Below, one piece after another: positions 1 through 12,900 of a stretch of DNA of 64,000 nucleotides. The stretch is from Neodiprion pinetum (lineage: Eukaryota; Arthropoda; Insecta; Hymenoptera; Diprionidae). The position numbers and the translations under genes were made by a program. Every line of letters begins with the position of its first letter. Positions within the stretch are counted from its first letter, which is position 1. The DNA lies in NCBI RefSeq assembly GCF_021155775.2, contig NC_060236.1:8415087-8479086 (forward strand). The letters are read 5' to 3'. The notes below the pieces were generated by a model, which was given only the letters and a program-made list of their open reading frames with translations, did not search any database and was not told where the DNA came from.

Positions 1-64
1 TGATCTGATGAAAGCTGATGCCGTGTCATCAGCATTGCGCACATCATTCAAAAACATTGCAAAC

Positions 65-1037
65 TTATTGTTGAATATCCTCAGTTGCGATGATACATAC
101 TGAATCCATCGGTAGCACAGGGTGATTTTCTGTAGGTTCTACACTAGTGGATTGTTTACTTAATATCGTGATCAGCTTTTCAGTGAGTGTGTTTTGTTGC
201 CTGATCAGATCAGCCAATTTATCAAATCTCTCTTTTTCTCTTTGCTCCCTTGCCTCTTCCCTTTCTTTCCTTTCCAACTCCAGCTGCTGCATTATTGCAA
301 TAACATCGGCGTAAGTCACTTGTCCAACTTCTTCAATGATGTACTGTCCAGGATCTATTTGATTCCCTTCTTTAACTTCATCCTCTTCAGCTATGGGCAA
401 ATATTCTTGCTTCATTTTTTTCGATTTTGGCCCCTTTGCTTCTACTTGTTCCACTTCTTCGTCCCCTTGAAAACTTACGCTTCCCAATAGTTTCCCCTCT
501 GACTTTTCAAATATCTCACTCAGCTTACCAAACCACGGTGGAGTTTTTCCACTCTTTTTATTCAACACACTGATAAAGGTCTTTTTCAAACTTAACCACT
601 TTTGGTAGGCTACTTTGCACGGATTCTCACCCAACAATATCCCCTGAGATTCTATTTTTGCCGCTATTTGCTCCCAAACAAGCTTCTTTTTGAAACTTGA
701 ACTTGTTAGCTTGTAGATGAATTCCTCTGATCCGACTACATCTAACAGAATATCCAATGCATTTGGCTGTTCCCATATGCTGACGTATTTTTTGTAGATT
801 CCATAATCTGTTGATGTATAAACAAATCAAGTTATTTATGCAGGTAAATACATTCGAAAATTTTTATTAATAAGCAGTAAAATAACTTCTTCAAAAAAAT
901 TAGCTCGCAGCAATCATTCAGCACAATCTATTTGTTGATATATTGATTACATTCTGATACAATGATAACAATCAGTTTCTACCTTCATGGTCATTCAATT
1001 CTTGAATGTCTGATAACTCAAGTGCGATTTCACTCAT
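65..1037 (-). CDS. Myb/SANT-like (MADF/trihelix-type) DNA-binding protein, two exons
   Basis: Exons on the minus strand are 1037-983 and 807-65. The first starts at an ATG (MSEIALELSD) and ends at a GTAGAA donor. The second follows a CATCAACAG acceptor, and the split codon joins in phase to give 265 aa. Residues about 20-120 look like a Myb/SANT or MADF DNA-binding fold: a Trp in SIWEQ, then VWEQIAAKI, then a Lys-rich helix around KVAYQKWLSLKKTF. An acidic and basic linker follows. A Glu/Arg/Lys-rich helix (about residues 195-235, QQLELERKEREEAREQ) probably forms a coiled coil. This layout is typical of insect transcription factors and of proteins domesticated from or partnered with Harbinger-type transposons. 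No transposase lies next to it here. The fold is inferred from sequence pattern and the target is unknown. The 3' UTR runs off the left edge. Confidence 0.7.
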
Positions 1038-1867
1038 GTTTGAACATAATTTTCAATTTTTAGAATGTTTTTATCCTCTGTATTCCTTTGTGGGATAGTT
1101 TTTTTCTTCTCCCTTCTTATTTGTGGTTTATCGGCACTTACAAAACTAGATGAGAACTTCGCAAATCACGGCTAACTTTCCTAAACACCCTGTCAAATTT
1201 TCCATTGATCAGTTGAATTATTTTCAATTACCAAGTAACTACAGTGCTATTTGTTATGATAGGTTAATCGTCGTAAACCAATATCGCCGGTGTCTCACAA
1301 GCTATTAGTCACCGGCACTCGACATTGTTGGCAGTTGGCCTTCTGAAAGGCATCTGAATTGTAGGGATCTTTAATATTTGCAAGGTAAGGTTGGTAACAC
1401 TTGGTATAATTTCGAAAATATCCAATGCGAAAGATGTACGCAATATACGTGAGAGAATATATATTCAGCGTCAAATATTGAATTCACGAGTCTTCCATCG
1501 TTTCAATTTTCACTGAAAATCGAGACAGTTATGCTCAAACTATTTTCTTTGTAGGTATATTGCGCTTGGCGATAATAGCGATCACACATGACACGTCTGA
1601 TATCTCCAACGTATATCTTCAGTCAACGACGTCTTCGGTCATATGCATGAGTAAACGGATTGATAAATTGGTAAAACGAGAGTAAATTATATAATTTTGA
1701 TTATTTTAATGCATAGGCATTGTGTTATATCGTTATTCTATCTGTGTAAATCACGTTTAATTTTTGTGAAAAGTCAAGAGTCCCGCGATTAGACATCGCC
1801 GGAAGTAGGCTCAACGCGAGGTATTCGAATATCGAGTCCTAACCACAGTTGGTAGCTACGACAAGTT
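1038..1867. other. Intergenic region between divergent genes
   Basis: This stretch lies between the 5' end of the Myb/SANT-like gene (minus) and the inferred 5' exon of RpL27 (plus), so it should hold both promoters. I see no convincing ORF, RNA gene or repeat. Another possible splice donor (GCAAG followed by GTAAGG) sits near 1382 and could belong to an alternative RpL27 leader exon. Confidence 0.4.
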
Positions 1868-1892
1868 CTTTTTTCCGGTTTGCGGAGACACC
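1868..1892 (+). promoter_or_regulatory. RpL27: Probable RpL27 5' non-coding exon with a pyrimidine-rich (TOP/TCT) start
   Basis: A TTCTTTTTTCC tract is followed 25 bases later by a good donor (CACC then GTAAGT at 1893). The RpL27 start codon at 2442 sits only nine bases after an acceptor (CCTTTACAG ending at 2432), so a leader exon upstream is required. Ribosomal-protein genes of insects usually begin in a polypyrimidine TCT initiator, which this matches. The exact start base is inferred. Confidence 0.45.
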
Positions 1893-2441
1893 GTAAGTTC
1901 TGTTCTCGTGTAATGGTTAAAATAATCTACGAACATCGGCATTTTCTGAAGTAATAAGACTGCGCATTAATTACCTCGGAAATCGTAACATTATTGTGCG
2001 TTTTATGAGCTAAGAATTCGTTTTTTACCGTGCAAGTGTTATTCGTTAATAATTGTGAATCTCGGCAGCACCTCCTATGCCACATACACGTTTGTTTATT
2101 CGTATGATTCCTCAGACACGGAAGATTTTTCATTTACTCACCTGCGTTTAAATAACAAATCTCATTGAATAACATCGTCAAATCTAAATTCAACGATCCG
2201 TTGCATTACCAAACTTTCGTTTCACACACTTGCACTTACAGGTTATGTCGGACATTCCGAAATGTATACAGCTACCTACTGTCAGCACGTTACTTTACAC
2301 GATGCATTACTATGATTTTGAAACTTTCACCAAAATGTTAATTTAACATTGAATAACAAACACCAGTAACCACACTAAAGATTAGATTGACAGCGAACAA
2401 AAATGTTTTAACCCTTTTCTTTTCCTTTACAGGAAACCAAG

Positions 2442-4797
2442 ATGGTGAAGATTATGAAAGTAGGGAAGGTGGTACTGGTCCTTAGTGGCCGGTACGCTGG
2501 ACGCAAAGCTATAGTAATGCGAAATTTTGACGACGGTACGTCAGATAAACAATACGGCCATGCCTGGGTTGCTGGCATCGATCGATACCCTCGCAAGGTA
2601 CACAAGCGTATGGGCAAAGGAAAACTACATAAACGTTCCAAGATAAAGCCCTTCGTGAAGGTTAGTTTGACAATGTTAAACTCGTATTCATAGCTATACA
2701 GTCATTTTGAACTTGTGTAAAATGGCCACTTGAAGAAATTTTTTTTTCTTGAGGTTTTAAAGTGTGTTCTGAAGCCTGAGTCTATTTATATACCACGCTT
2801 CCCACCAAAAGTACAATATGAGTATCTTTAACTTCCAGGGTTTCTACTCCGTAAACTTGAATTTCCCTTCAAACATTCTAAATAATTAAATTTTGAATCA
2901 ATATGGTTGGAAAATACAATTTGAGTCGCTGTTTAACTAAAATATCTTGTTATCTTGTTGAAATCAATAAACCAAAGTCTATTGATGAAAAGGCCCCTAA
3001 ACCGTTCCAAATGTTGGATTTATCGTTCAGCTTATTAGTTGACTTGATATTAATGTGCAAACAGAAAGAGGTTAAATAAATCAATACCTAATAGGTACTT
3101 TGTACTGTGTAACAGTAAAATGAAAAACAATAATATCCAAATTTCCTCACTATGTTACAAAGGGCTTAAGCCACGTTTGTTGAGCTTAATATAAGACGTG
3201 AGTTTTTCTTATAAATCAGGTTGAAAGAATAAGTAAGGTCATAATAAAATCTATATTGGCAGATGAATTTTTCCAATCCAAATGGTCATCTTGTCAGGAA
3301 GCTTGATAATTCTTGGTACCACAGTTGGTAAAATGATATATAAACAGATCAATATGGTCTAAAAAAAATGAAGGAGTAGTATTTTTTTTTTTTATTTTCA
3401 ATGAATTCGAAGTAGGCCTAATGAGTTCATTTTCCCAATCAACGGCTCACTGTTTTCCTTATGTTAACCATTACGTTGCACACAACCTGTGTATAACACT
3501 GGTGTCACGCTAAAGTCGCTAGAGACCCCAGATACAAAATCATTGCATGAAAACAGATATCGATTCGAATAACTTGAAAACATTTTGGGTTGTTCTTTAA
3601 CTGTTATATTTGAAGGCAAATTAGTTGTCCTCAGCAATACGAAATTTTGGTTATGAAAAAAAAATGTATAGACCACAAAATACCAAAAACGGGATCATTC
3701 TAATCAAAAAATCATAAAATGAATTTTCAATATTTAGTGCTTGGAATTAATTAACTGAGTGACTTTCAAGGTACAGATATCTGAGAAAAAAAATATGGAG
3801 ATAGTGCTCGATGAATAATAGGTATTTATTTGAGTGAGTAAAGTTGAATTATTGGGGAAAAAAATGAATTAACATTTCTTACGATATTTCATTATTTATC
3901 TTGAATCAAATCAGATTATTTTGGATGATTTTCACATGGAACTTGGGTCATTTTAACCCTACTGTGCCTCATAAGGGTTAAAGTTGATGTAGTCAACACA
4001 TAACATTTATTTGTTTTTTCTGTCTTTACACATAATTTCCGTATTTTTAGAAATGTGGTGAACAGTCAATTATGATTTTAATGAAGCAAAGCTTACCTGG
4101 TCTGCATCTGTAACCCCTATAAGTTAGTTTAATATTGCAAAGTAGGTGATTGGTTTTTAATTTCTCGTTACGCTCATGTCACAAACTGCTACTGTGTTTG
4201 ATTTCATATTTATGTAAGAAGTTGTCTACTACCAGCCTTGATAATGAGTTTCTCTTCTCCTTGTTGTTTACTCACAGTTCATTCGCTATAGTCCAATACA
4301 AAATGAAGGCTTCAGTCGTTTGATAATAAAACACTTTATTACATTGTTCCAAATATCTGTAATTCGTAAAATTTATCCTGCAATTCGTGAGTTTTAAATG
4401 AATCAATTAATAAATAAGTTACCACAGATTTGTGATTGGAATGAAAACAGTTTCATAAAAAAATTTCTTCAAAAGAAATCGTTACGCCACCTATTTTACA
4501 TTGTTTGGTTTTCTGTTGTCAGATGTTGAATTATAACCACTTGATGCCAACACGGTACACCGTGGATCTAGCATTGGATAAGGCACAAATCAAGGACCTG
4601 AAGGACCCCATGAAACGCAAGAAGGTCCGATTCCAGACCCGTGTAAAGTTTGAGGAGAGGTAAGAGTACTGGATTTTGTAGATTTAGACATCTGTATTTG
4701 ACGGTAATTTTGGACTTGTCATATTTATTGAATCTTTGCTTTTTATAGGTACAAATCCGGCAAGAACAAGTGGTTTTTCCAGAAATTGCGATTCTAA
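2442..4797 (+). CDS. RpL27: 60S ribosomal protein L27 (eL27)
   Basis: Coding exons are 2442-2660, 4523-4659 and 4749-4797, joining in phase to give 134 aa, close to the 135-136 aa usual for the family. The N-terminus has the KOW-type stretch VGKVVLVLSGRYAGRKAIVM. The middle has HAWVAGIDRYPRKVHKRMGK, and the third exon ends in NKWFFQKLRF then stop, the conserved eL27 tail. The protein is a structural component of the large cytosolic ribosomal subunit. The first intron inside the CDS is large (about 1.86 kb). It contains no recognisable snoRNA with clear C/D or H/ACA boxes, though ribosomal-protein introns often host snoRNAs. The AATAAA at 4817 lies 20 bases after the stop, so the 3' UTR is very short, as expected for this class. 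The identification is secure. Confidence 0.97.
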
Positions 4798-4816
4798 ATG
4801 CTTTTATATCGGGGTC

Positions 4817-4822
4817 AATAAA
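4817..4822 (+). promoter_or_regulatory. RpL27: Polyadenylation signal AATAAA of RpL27
   Basis: AATAAA lies about 20 bases downstream of the RpL27 stop codon. Confidence 0.7.
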
Positions 4823-4988
4823 AACGTGTAAAAATTATAAGTTCAACTCTAATTTTTGAGCATCTAACCCTCACCATGCGTTAATTGTATATATTGAGTA
4901 TTGTAACCGTTTTAAGTTTACAAGCTGACAATTTTAATGACCAGCTAAATTGTTTTAAAATTATTTTCCTCTATCGAGATCATTGAGG

Positions 4989-5216
4989 ATGACCCCAAGT
5001 ACATATATGTGCATCTCAGCCAATCTGAACACGTACATACCTGAAAATACGGGGGTTGAGAATGAAAGTGGTGTAAGTCAGTTGGATACAATTTTTAGAA
5101 CAAAGGATTTTCGACCTCCCAAAAAACTGGACTTACACCAATTGCATTCTCAACCCCTCATATGCGTTGGACGGGATACTAAGAAGTTGATGGATGAACA
5201 AGGCAATGTTCAATGA
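4989..5216 (+). CDS. Possible small protein, 75 aa, unrecognised
   Basis: This is an ATG-initiated ORF between RpL27 and the 3' end of dynamitin. The C-terminal half (FRPPKKLDLHQLHSQPLI, then CVGRDTKKLMDEQGNVQ) looks more protein-like than a random ORF in AT-rich DNA. I recognise no domain, signal peptide or membrane segment. The ORF contains both arms of the inverted repeat at 5052-5157, so part of its openness may be a by-product of that repeat. A GTAAGT...TTTTTAG stretch inside (about 5074-5099) resembles an intron but is too short to be one. It could equally be non-coding, or the last exon of an unidentified gene. Confidence 0.25.
   Translation: MTPSTYMCISANLNTYIPENTGVENESGVSQLDTIFRTKDFRPPKKLDLHQLHSQPLICVGRDTKKLMDEQGNVQ
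5052..5157. repeat. Imperfect inverted repeat (28-bp arms, 50-bp loop)
   Basis: The left arm 5052-5079 (GGGGTTGAGAATGAAAGTGG...) is the reverse complement of the right arm 5130-5157 apart from about three bases. Pairing continues a few bases into the loop after a one-base bulge. It lies in the short space between two convergent transcripts. It could be a hairpin-forming transcript, a small fold-back relic, or chance duplication. Confidence 0.75.
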
Positions 5217-5461
5217 AACATGAAGAGAGAGAATTTTTTAAAACATCTAGTTTCAATACATATATTTTAATAATTTATTACACAAGAGAAGATTCAATAA
5301 TAGAAAAGCTTGATAATACAACAAAAAATAATGCGTATGTTACAATTGGTAAGTAATACTTTTATTACGTTTGTGCAGTTATTATTAGTTATTTTAATTA
5401 TCATATTTAAGTATACTATAGAAAATCATAAGACAGCTTGCAGTATCTGAACTTAGTAAGA

Positions 5462-8091
5462 TTACTTGTTCAATTTTTTTACACGTTCATCAATTGCAGT
5501 TATGTTATTCTTGATTGCTTCCAAATTGGAAGCAAAACTTTCCTGCACTCCTTTTAGCATTACTTTGTTACTCTCAATTCCTGATGATATTTGTCCTTGT
5601 AATTCTTCCAAAAGCGCCAAAGATCTGCTAAATTCAGCCGCTGAAAACGTTGGGTTGATTTAAAAACATATTCTATTTCAACAATCTCAGCTCTGCAATT
5701 TTTTGGTAACATCTAATACCTAATGTTGAAAATTTGTAATAATTCTGTCAGCAACCTCACCTTGTTGATGAACAGTGCTGAGAGCTAGCATTCGATTCAC
5801 TGTTTGCGGTAAAATTTGAGACATGGTTTCTGTCTTTTTAATCACTTCATAGATTTCTGATATCTGTGAATGTATGATATTATCAACACAAACTTATAAT
5901 TTATTAGTAAAAATAATAAATGATACGCTGTGAGTGCACCTATCATCGAGTAGACATACCTTTTGTTCTTGATCGGAAGATATAGGTGCAGAAGCTTTTT
6001 GCTGCGCAATGTTGTCCATTCTATGGACCAGAGTAGCCAATCTGCTTTCGATACCATCTAACTGAGTGGCATCTAGAAGAGCAGCTTTCGCTCCCAGTTG
6101 TTGCACAGCCTCGACTAAACCTTGAGTCTTGATTGACTGTGATAAAAAATTAAAATATTATTATAATTCGTTATCAAACAATATAAATACAAATAAAATA
6201 CAATTCATTGACCTTCATTCTGTGACCAACAAATAAGTATTACGTGTTTGAGGTGTATGCCTTTAGTAGAAACAGTTGTGTGTCAAACCTTACCTGACTG
6301 AGTCTACTGAGTTTTTCATTTCCCGCGCCAATAACGTTCTCTAAGCGTCCTAGTCTTTGTTCCAGATGAGCGACTCTGGACGCTTCTTGCAATCTTGCTC
6401 TTTCTGGTTGATACAACATTTGGTACTGCAGTACTCCAGGTTGAAGATCACCTTCTTTTTCAGCTTTATTGCTGCTGGTTGAGTTCTCCGGTTTACCAGT
6501 ACCACTAACTTTAAACAACTCAACCTGTGATATCAGTTTCCTGTAAGTACAATTCGGTTCAGGTATATTCTAAATGTTTATCACAGTTTCAGGTAAAATT
6601 GCCAATACGTACTGTAGCTGTGTGCCGTGAGGGTCAGTCAAAGAATTTACAAGGTCAGAACCAAGGCACTGCTCTAATTTTAAATTGTCCAACTGCTTTC
6701 CAGTCTGTTCCACTTGAGATGCTAACTCCACTGCAGACTTTACATCGCCATCGTTTTTTGCTGACTCCTGGTAAATTTTTATCTTTTATAGTAGGTCTTG
6801 TACACTAATGGGATATACAGTCTTCAATGTCATTCATAAGTGCTAATGGAAACATTACTTCTAGTTGCTACAAAACTTTAAGGTATTATAAACAGGAACA
6901 CAACTTGTTTTTGCAAAGAGTAATTTCATCGTGAACTGGAAAAAAAGTTGTGTAACTATAACAATCGAATCTTTACCTTGATCTGATTTACTTCATCGTA
7001 CAATTCTTTTATTTCACATTGTAGTCGTTGATATTTTTGGATCGGAGTTTCAGTTCCACCTTCACCAGGCAATTCCCAAACTCCAGATCTGAAATTGTAT
7101 TCTTAATTAGAAAAATTGACAGATAACAACACAAGTGGAATAGAACAACTTAACTTTATCAAATTAGTATTTTTGTTTGTGCAATATCGCGAACTAATTG
7201 AGCTACAAAAGTAGAACCTATACAAAAATGAAAAATTAAGCAATGTTTCAACAAGCATTACATAGCGTTATATCCAGTCCTTGGTTTGCGAGACAATTGA
7301 TCAGAGAAGTCGACTCCTTTATTTATCAGGTGTTTTCCTTTAAACTTGTTAAAAGCTTCGGTAGCGCTGATATGAAGTCGTTCGATAGAGTCATTCTCCT
7401 CCTGAAAATTAATTTCAATTTAAAATCGGTAGAAAACAGGATCAAATTAAGCTAAGGGCACTTACTTACCTCAGAGTAATTTTGAAACTGATCTGATTCA
7501 GGAAGGTCGTTTGTTTCATAGACATCAGGCTGGTCATAGGCCTAAAGTTAGAATAATTGGAATCAATTACATAGTTTCACAAAATAGTTTGTGTTAAGGT
7601 CTTAGCTGTTTGATGCCGTATTAAATTAAATAATAAATTATTTATTGATTAGAGGATATACAGTTATGAGATAAATGTGTGATTTTATGACTATGTCAGT
7701 AGAATGGAATATTATCGATTTATAACAGAGTTACAGAGGTAAAGAGGTTACATATTCCAGTTGTCATTATTATTGTCAATAATTGGTTAGAGTTGAAGTT
7801 TCATTGTCAATTCAACATTTATCTAAGCCTGGTGAGAACCAGATGCTATGGTGTTCTAACCCTCATTTTCAGAAACAAGTGTGGTATAACCCTCATGACA
7901 GAATAAATTTCCATGAAATGATGTGCGTGCTGTGAGAATCGGTACACAAAGATTTTTCACATTCTCGGAATGAATGAACGGCCGTGAATCGTCGGAAATG
8001 AATTTTCGATAACATAAGGCCAATTTTTTGTTGTCGCTGAAACTTCTTTACTTACAATTCCAGGAAGATCGGCGTACTTAGGATCTGCCAT
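5462..8091 (-). CDS. DCTN2-p50: Dynactin subunit 2 (dynamitin, p50)
   Basis: There are nine coding exons on the minus strand: 8091-8056, 7541-7470, 7401-7262, 7088-6977, 6767-6613, 6540-6294, 6136-5960, 5863-5761 and 5640-5462. They join in phase to 406 aa, the usual family length. The N-terminus MADPKYADLPGIAYDQPDVY is the diagnostic dynamitin start, and the stretch SGVWELPGEGGTETPIQKYQ also fits. The rest is long amphipathic helices, for example ARLQEASRVAHLEQRLGRL and the Lys-rich C-terminal EAIKNNITAIDERVKKL. Dynamitin forms the shoulder of the dynactin complex, linking dynein to cargo. AATAAA motifs on the minus strand near 5358 and 5272 could serve as poly(A) signals. No missing exon or frameshift is seen. 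Confidence 0.95.
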
Positions 8092-9343
8092 TGCGTATGA
8101 TTTTCAATGAATAGTATCTACAGTATAACGATTAATTAACCGTAAATGATGCAATTAAAATCCCAAAATTGAATTGACAGCTGACAGATGACGGATTACG
8201 AAATCCCGAAAGTTCAACCCACTGATCTCACCGTATAGTTGTTAGTTCTACTCAGCATAGGGCATGGATTGCGCATCTTCTATACTGCCAGTGGCTTGCC
8301 TGTGCTGCGCCCAGTGAAAGAGATAGAACGCATATGCGGCCATTCTCCTTCTTTCTCAATCTCCCACATTCCCACAGGCAAGAATGAGATCGGACGTACA
8401 CGCGGCCAACGTTCATCTCTTTTCTCATTGGGACATACTTTCTGCCTAGTCGAGCAGTCCATGCTCCATGTCTATACTCCGCGATTTCTCCTATTACTCC
8501 GTGTATGGCATAGGTATACATAGGGTCTTGTTATTGATGCTACACTTCCGTGAAGATGGACCAATCAAATGTTACGCATCTTCGCTGACTAAAAAAGTGT
8601 ATAAAAGTGTAGCAGCAATGAGAACCGCGTAACGTTTTTTTTTTACCTATTTCGTTAACGAAGGGTGAAAAGACTCCGCAATCTTGTAAAGTCCATCTCT
8701 CAGGTACAATTATGTCGTTAAGGGTCCTATATGTTCTCATTTTCTTTGTTTTTTAATAAAGAATAACGTCGGCCAAAAAACTTGTTGCGTAATTTCTAAA
8801 AAGTGGTTAAAAATTGATACGTCTCGAGTCGAAAACGTAATCTGTTCTCTTTCGGCGGAAAATTTAAATTCACGTGGGGTGTTTTTTCACGCCCCCCCCC
8901 CCCCCCCCCCGCCGTGCTTCCGTCACGAGTTAAAATTAACTCCTTCCGCATTAAATCAAATACATTATGTATTATTTAATCAACTGTTGTTTAAGTAACT
9001 GTACTCGGTAATCACGTTGACATACGTTATAATTATTACGATGCGATTCGTATTTTAACTTTTACAAAAATTTTCGAAAACTAGTAAGTTCAATTATGCA
9101 GGCGCAGTGTCTATCGGAGAAACCGGTCGGTAGTTTCTATTCCATTTCAGAATGGGATTGGCTTGAAAGAATGTGGCTATGCCAGTGACGTATTTACCCA
9201 ACGCCATCTAATGGAAAAACACTATGACGTAACTTTTGAACGGCGAATCGCGGAATCAGACATTTGTTTAAAACCTAACTGCTAGCTGATGATCAATAGC
9301 GGCGCTGTGATCGCGATGTCGTTCGACGCGTAGTTTCTACTCA
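8092..9343. other. Intergenic region between divergent DCTN2 and IP6K genes
   Basis: It carries the promoter of dynamitin and upstream DNA of the inositol hexakisphosphate kinase gene. ORFs of 60-94 codons overlap on both strands at 8239-8523, but none resembles a protein or has splice context. The only marked feature is the C homopolymer at 8892-8910. Confidence 0.4.
8892..8910. repeat. Homopolymer of 19 C residues
   Basis: There is an uninterrupted run of 19 C (G on the minus strand), preceded by CAC and G and followed by GCCGTGC. It is unusual in this AT-rich background. It could form an i-motif or G-quadruplex, or its length may be a sequencing artefact. Confidence 0.85.
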
Positions 9344-9954
9344 TCAGTCCGCACGACAAAACTGTTCCGTTCAGTGTCGATTTGTACCCTTGATGTAAGT
9401 TTCCTTTCAACTGCAAACTGCAATCCATCCCCCCACTCGTTTTACAGCTGATGCGATAACTGTGTTACGGATCTAATGCTGCGAAACGATTTGTTTGGTG
9501 TTCCCCAGATAACGTACAAAATTTACTTAGTTCGTCTGGTGTGCTCTCCGCGTATTGAGTCGTGCGGTACCGTCTGGAATCGTGCGTACAAAGCGAATAT
9601 CGCAGGCAGTACGCTTATAGATCCACATATTCTCACATCTTACTGACTGGAAAGAGTGAAATAAAAAATTCAGAAGAGGAGGGAGCAAGATAGAACGAGT
9701 TAGTGATAGCGAGAGAGAGAGAGAGATAAAAAGAGAGAATCGAGGAAGGAAGAAAAGAGAAATAAACCAGCACTGGATTGGAGAACGAAAAAAAAACAAC
9801 AAATAATAATAATAAATAAATTAAGTAAATAAAAACATCGGCAAAAGTCGAAATTCATTCCGGTGAAGTCGAATAATCGAAAGTTTGACGTGTACACATA
9901 ACCAGTTGCGACGAAGTGGGTGGTTCGTTTTTTATCAGAGGAGTGTACGCGGGG
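9344..9954 (+). promoter_or_regulatory. Probable promoter and 5' UTR of the IP6K gene
   Basis: Insect-type initiator matches (TCAGTC at 9344 and TCAGTG at 9371) precede a candidate donor (TTGAT then GTAAGT at 9395). A purine-rich leader follows, containing a GA dinucleotide run at 9711-9725, a sequence often bound by GAGA-type factors in insect promoters. No TATA box is clear. The start site and any 5' UTR splicing are inferred. Confidence 0.35.
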
Positions 9955-12900
9955 ATGGTATACCTGGCGGGTACTTGGGGCATGGGAGAGACTGAACCAC
10001 AGTGCCATAGCACCACCACTTCCCCAGTAACAGCATCATTCCTCCAAGATCACGATGAAGAAGTCGCTCTCCATCCCCTCAATAATCAGGTATTATATCG
10101 ATCCCCTTGTATTATATTTTCACACTGGCACCTCGAAGCGATGCGATACCAATAAATCTAGCTATGCAAATGATTGTATGTACGTACGGCGTTTAGTAGG
10201 CCAGGCAAGAAGACATAGTTTTTTTGTCTCAGGCTTTCCTACCACAATTAAATTTCTCCCGTCGCCTTCGTCGTTGCTCCACGGAGAGGCAATATATAAT
10301 ATAATCGTCGGTCTGTCTGGCAGTTGACGAGGCCGATTAAGGTCTTGTCCTCACTATTAAAATCGTACAAACTATCCGACTAGACGAGGTTAAATCGATC
10401 GGTCGTATGAATTATTACGAATTTTTTTTGCGACCGGAATTTTTATTACTCGCAATGATTTCTTTATCGCATATTATCATTTGCCACTGTCTGGCTTCTG
10501 CGGCAATGTTTTGACATCTCGCCAGCTGACTCAGGGAATTATTTTACGCGAATCGCTTTTTGTTCTTCCTCTGTTCGTTGTTCCGCGGCCTTGAGGTTCT
10601 TCTCAATGAATGCAACCTATATTTCAAGTTTACCCAAATACCTAGTTTTTTTTTCGTCCTTACGCGATCGATTCCATATTGATCACATATACATGCAAGA
10701 CTGTAATTGCGTGTGCGTTTCCCCACCATCTAGTTTTTTTTTACTAAAATATTATCGTATTGAAGTTAGTAACGTGTCGTAACGATTCATAGCGAGGAAA
10801 AATCGTTTGGTTTTGGAATTGTTTGAAATTCATTAAACAGTAATAAATCGAAACACACTTATATTTCGAAATCTTAATTCGTTCAAAATCATTTTAGATC
10901 GTTTCTAACTTCAACCTGGTGAAATATTTCTTTTATCAATCGATTGTAGTATAAATATGTTCAATCATAAATTGTTACTGTCACGAAATTTATTCAAAAC
11001 ACAATACTGTAACTTATTGAATCCTCAAGTAATTGTCACCATTGAATACTCTTTGCAAAACAATGAAACTCATTCTCATACTTATTACAAAGAATACTTG
11101 GAGAGACAAAGAAGGACCACGTCTATGTTTTGTCTTTCATTTTCTATCCTATCGTTAATATTAGGGTAAACAAGAATTTGGTGCGTCGTTAATATTTCCA
11201 GAAATAACTTGAGAGAGGAGAACACACCACCCTACTACGTTTTTAGCTACCATACTGTTGAAAAACACAAAAACATGTTTTTCTAAGAAATAAAAGAAGA
11301 ACCACCGTAATAACTCGTACCCACACTGTTTCACGAGAACGGTATTATTAACACAAGTAGAGAGAACAGAGAACACAATTACTTTCTTTCACTTCAGATC
11401 CCCCTTTTCTCCTACCTACTTACCTTGTCCTAATTTTTCCCTGCACAAGATACTTGATACTCTCGTCACTTGGATGAATCTTCACTGCATCAATTTAATG
11501 AGTTTAAAGTGCGTTTTGATTAAAAAATGTTATCAGAAATCTACCTTAGGAAATTTATCACAGACTCATTTGAAAATAAAATGCGTTTTACTTATTAAAC
11601 TTTGAGAAATGTTGTTTTTTCTGCTAAAACTACTTAATAAATACTCAATTTATTACACAATTCCGTATTGTGATGGAAAAAGTATTTTTAAAATAACACA
11701 GAAACTATCATGATTCATAATTACTCTATTGTTACTATTTGAATATTTATAAAGTTATATATAAAAAAAAAAAAATTATCAACCAATAAAAAAAATCACA
11801 CTTTTAATGTCGGTCTTTGATTTCAGAGTTGTGCAAAATCCTCTCTCGAAATGATTGCTTTGTTGAAATGTAGATTGATAATTCGCCACGTGTTGTGGCA
11901 TATTAAAAGTATTAATATTTATACCTAGAAATGACTCATGTCTGACTAACTTACTGCCGTATTGTGATATTGCGTATTTGAACTATTCGCAGTAGCGGAG
12001 TCTGTACGATGTTAAACACTTCTTTATCAGATACAAGTTACGTATTTGTACTAAGCTATTTATTGGTAAGCTTGAAGTCAATAAAGTCAATATAACGAAA
12101 CTTTGAAAAGTTACTATTTTATAACTTTCTAACAACTGAGAGTATATTAATGCTTTCTTAGTGTGCCAAATTTTGGACAATCCTAAATATGTAAGGTAAC
12201 AAGTTCTTCTAATAACGCATGTTTATATAAACCGTACGAACTTCGATCTTATCTTTATTGTCCAGGTACCGTTGAGTATTCAGTTAAATAGACACACCGC
12301 ACAGTGTCGACTATATAGGAAATTTTAATATTAGTTAGTACAATTATCGGAACGCCTATTACCTAACAGCGTATCTTATCTAACCATCGATGTCCAATTT
12401 GGTGTATGTCGAAGAAGAGCTCATACTTTGTTATTTGTCTTGAAACAATATTCATTTTTGAACTTAGAGCACATGTTAGGATTGGCTTGCCTACCTCAGG
12501 CTTTCTCAGAAGATTACTAGTTCTTCGATACTTGGAAGAATACTTGGACACATATACCGACCTTATCGTGTTTGACGTGGATAATTATTATCTGGTACTT
12601 GAAAGGGAAGCGCAATTTTCCTAATAACGGCATTCATGTGGTAGAAGCAGCTTTTTGAATAACTATTTTAGTCTTTGGATATGTAAAATTGTATCATTGA
12701 TCTTCGCTGTTGAGGCAGCACAAAGTGGTTCAGGGCAGATATCGTCTACACTTGGAGTATATCAAAGGTTAATGGCACAGCGCATTAGGCAGGAACCAGC
12801 AGTCTTTCACAGACACTGCATAATGTCTGTGACCTCGACCACTGTATCTAAAATTATGATATTCATATAATTGGATACTGTGGTAGACAAAAACTAGTAA

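Noticed and set aside
8239..8523. Overlapping ORFs of 60-94 codons on both strands
   Set aside because: There is no domain, splice context or protein-like composition. They fall in a promoter-side intergenic region.
12780..12850. Small hairpin CACAGACA...TGTCTGTG in an IP6K intron as a microRNA
   Set aside because: The stem is only about eight base pairs, too short for a microRNA precursor.
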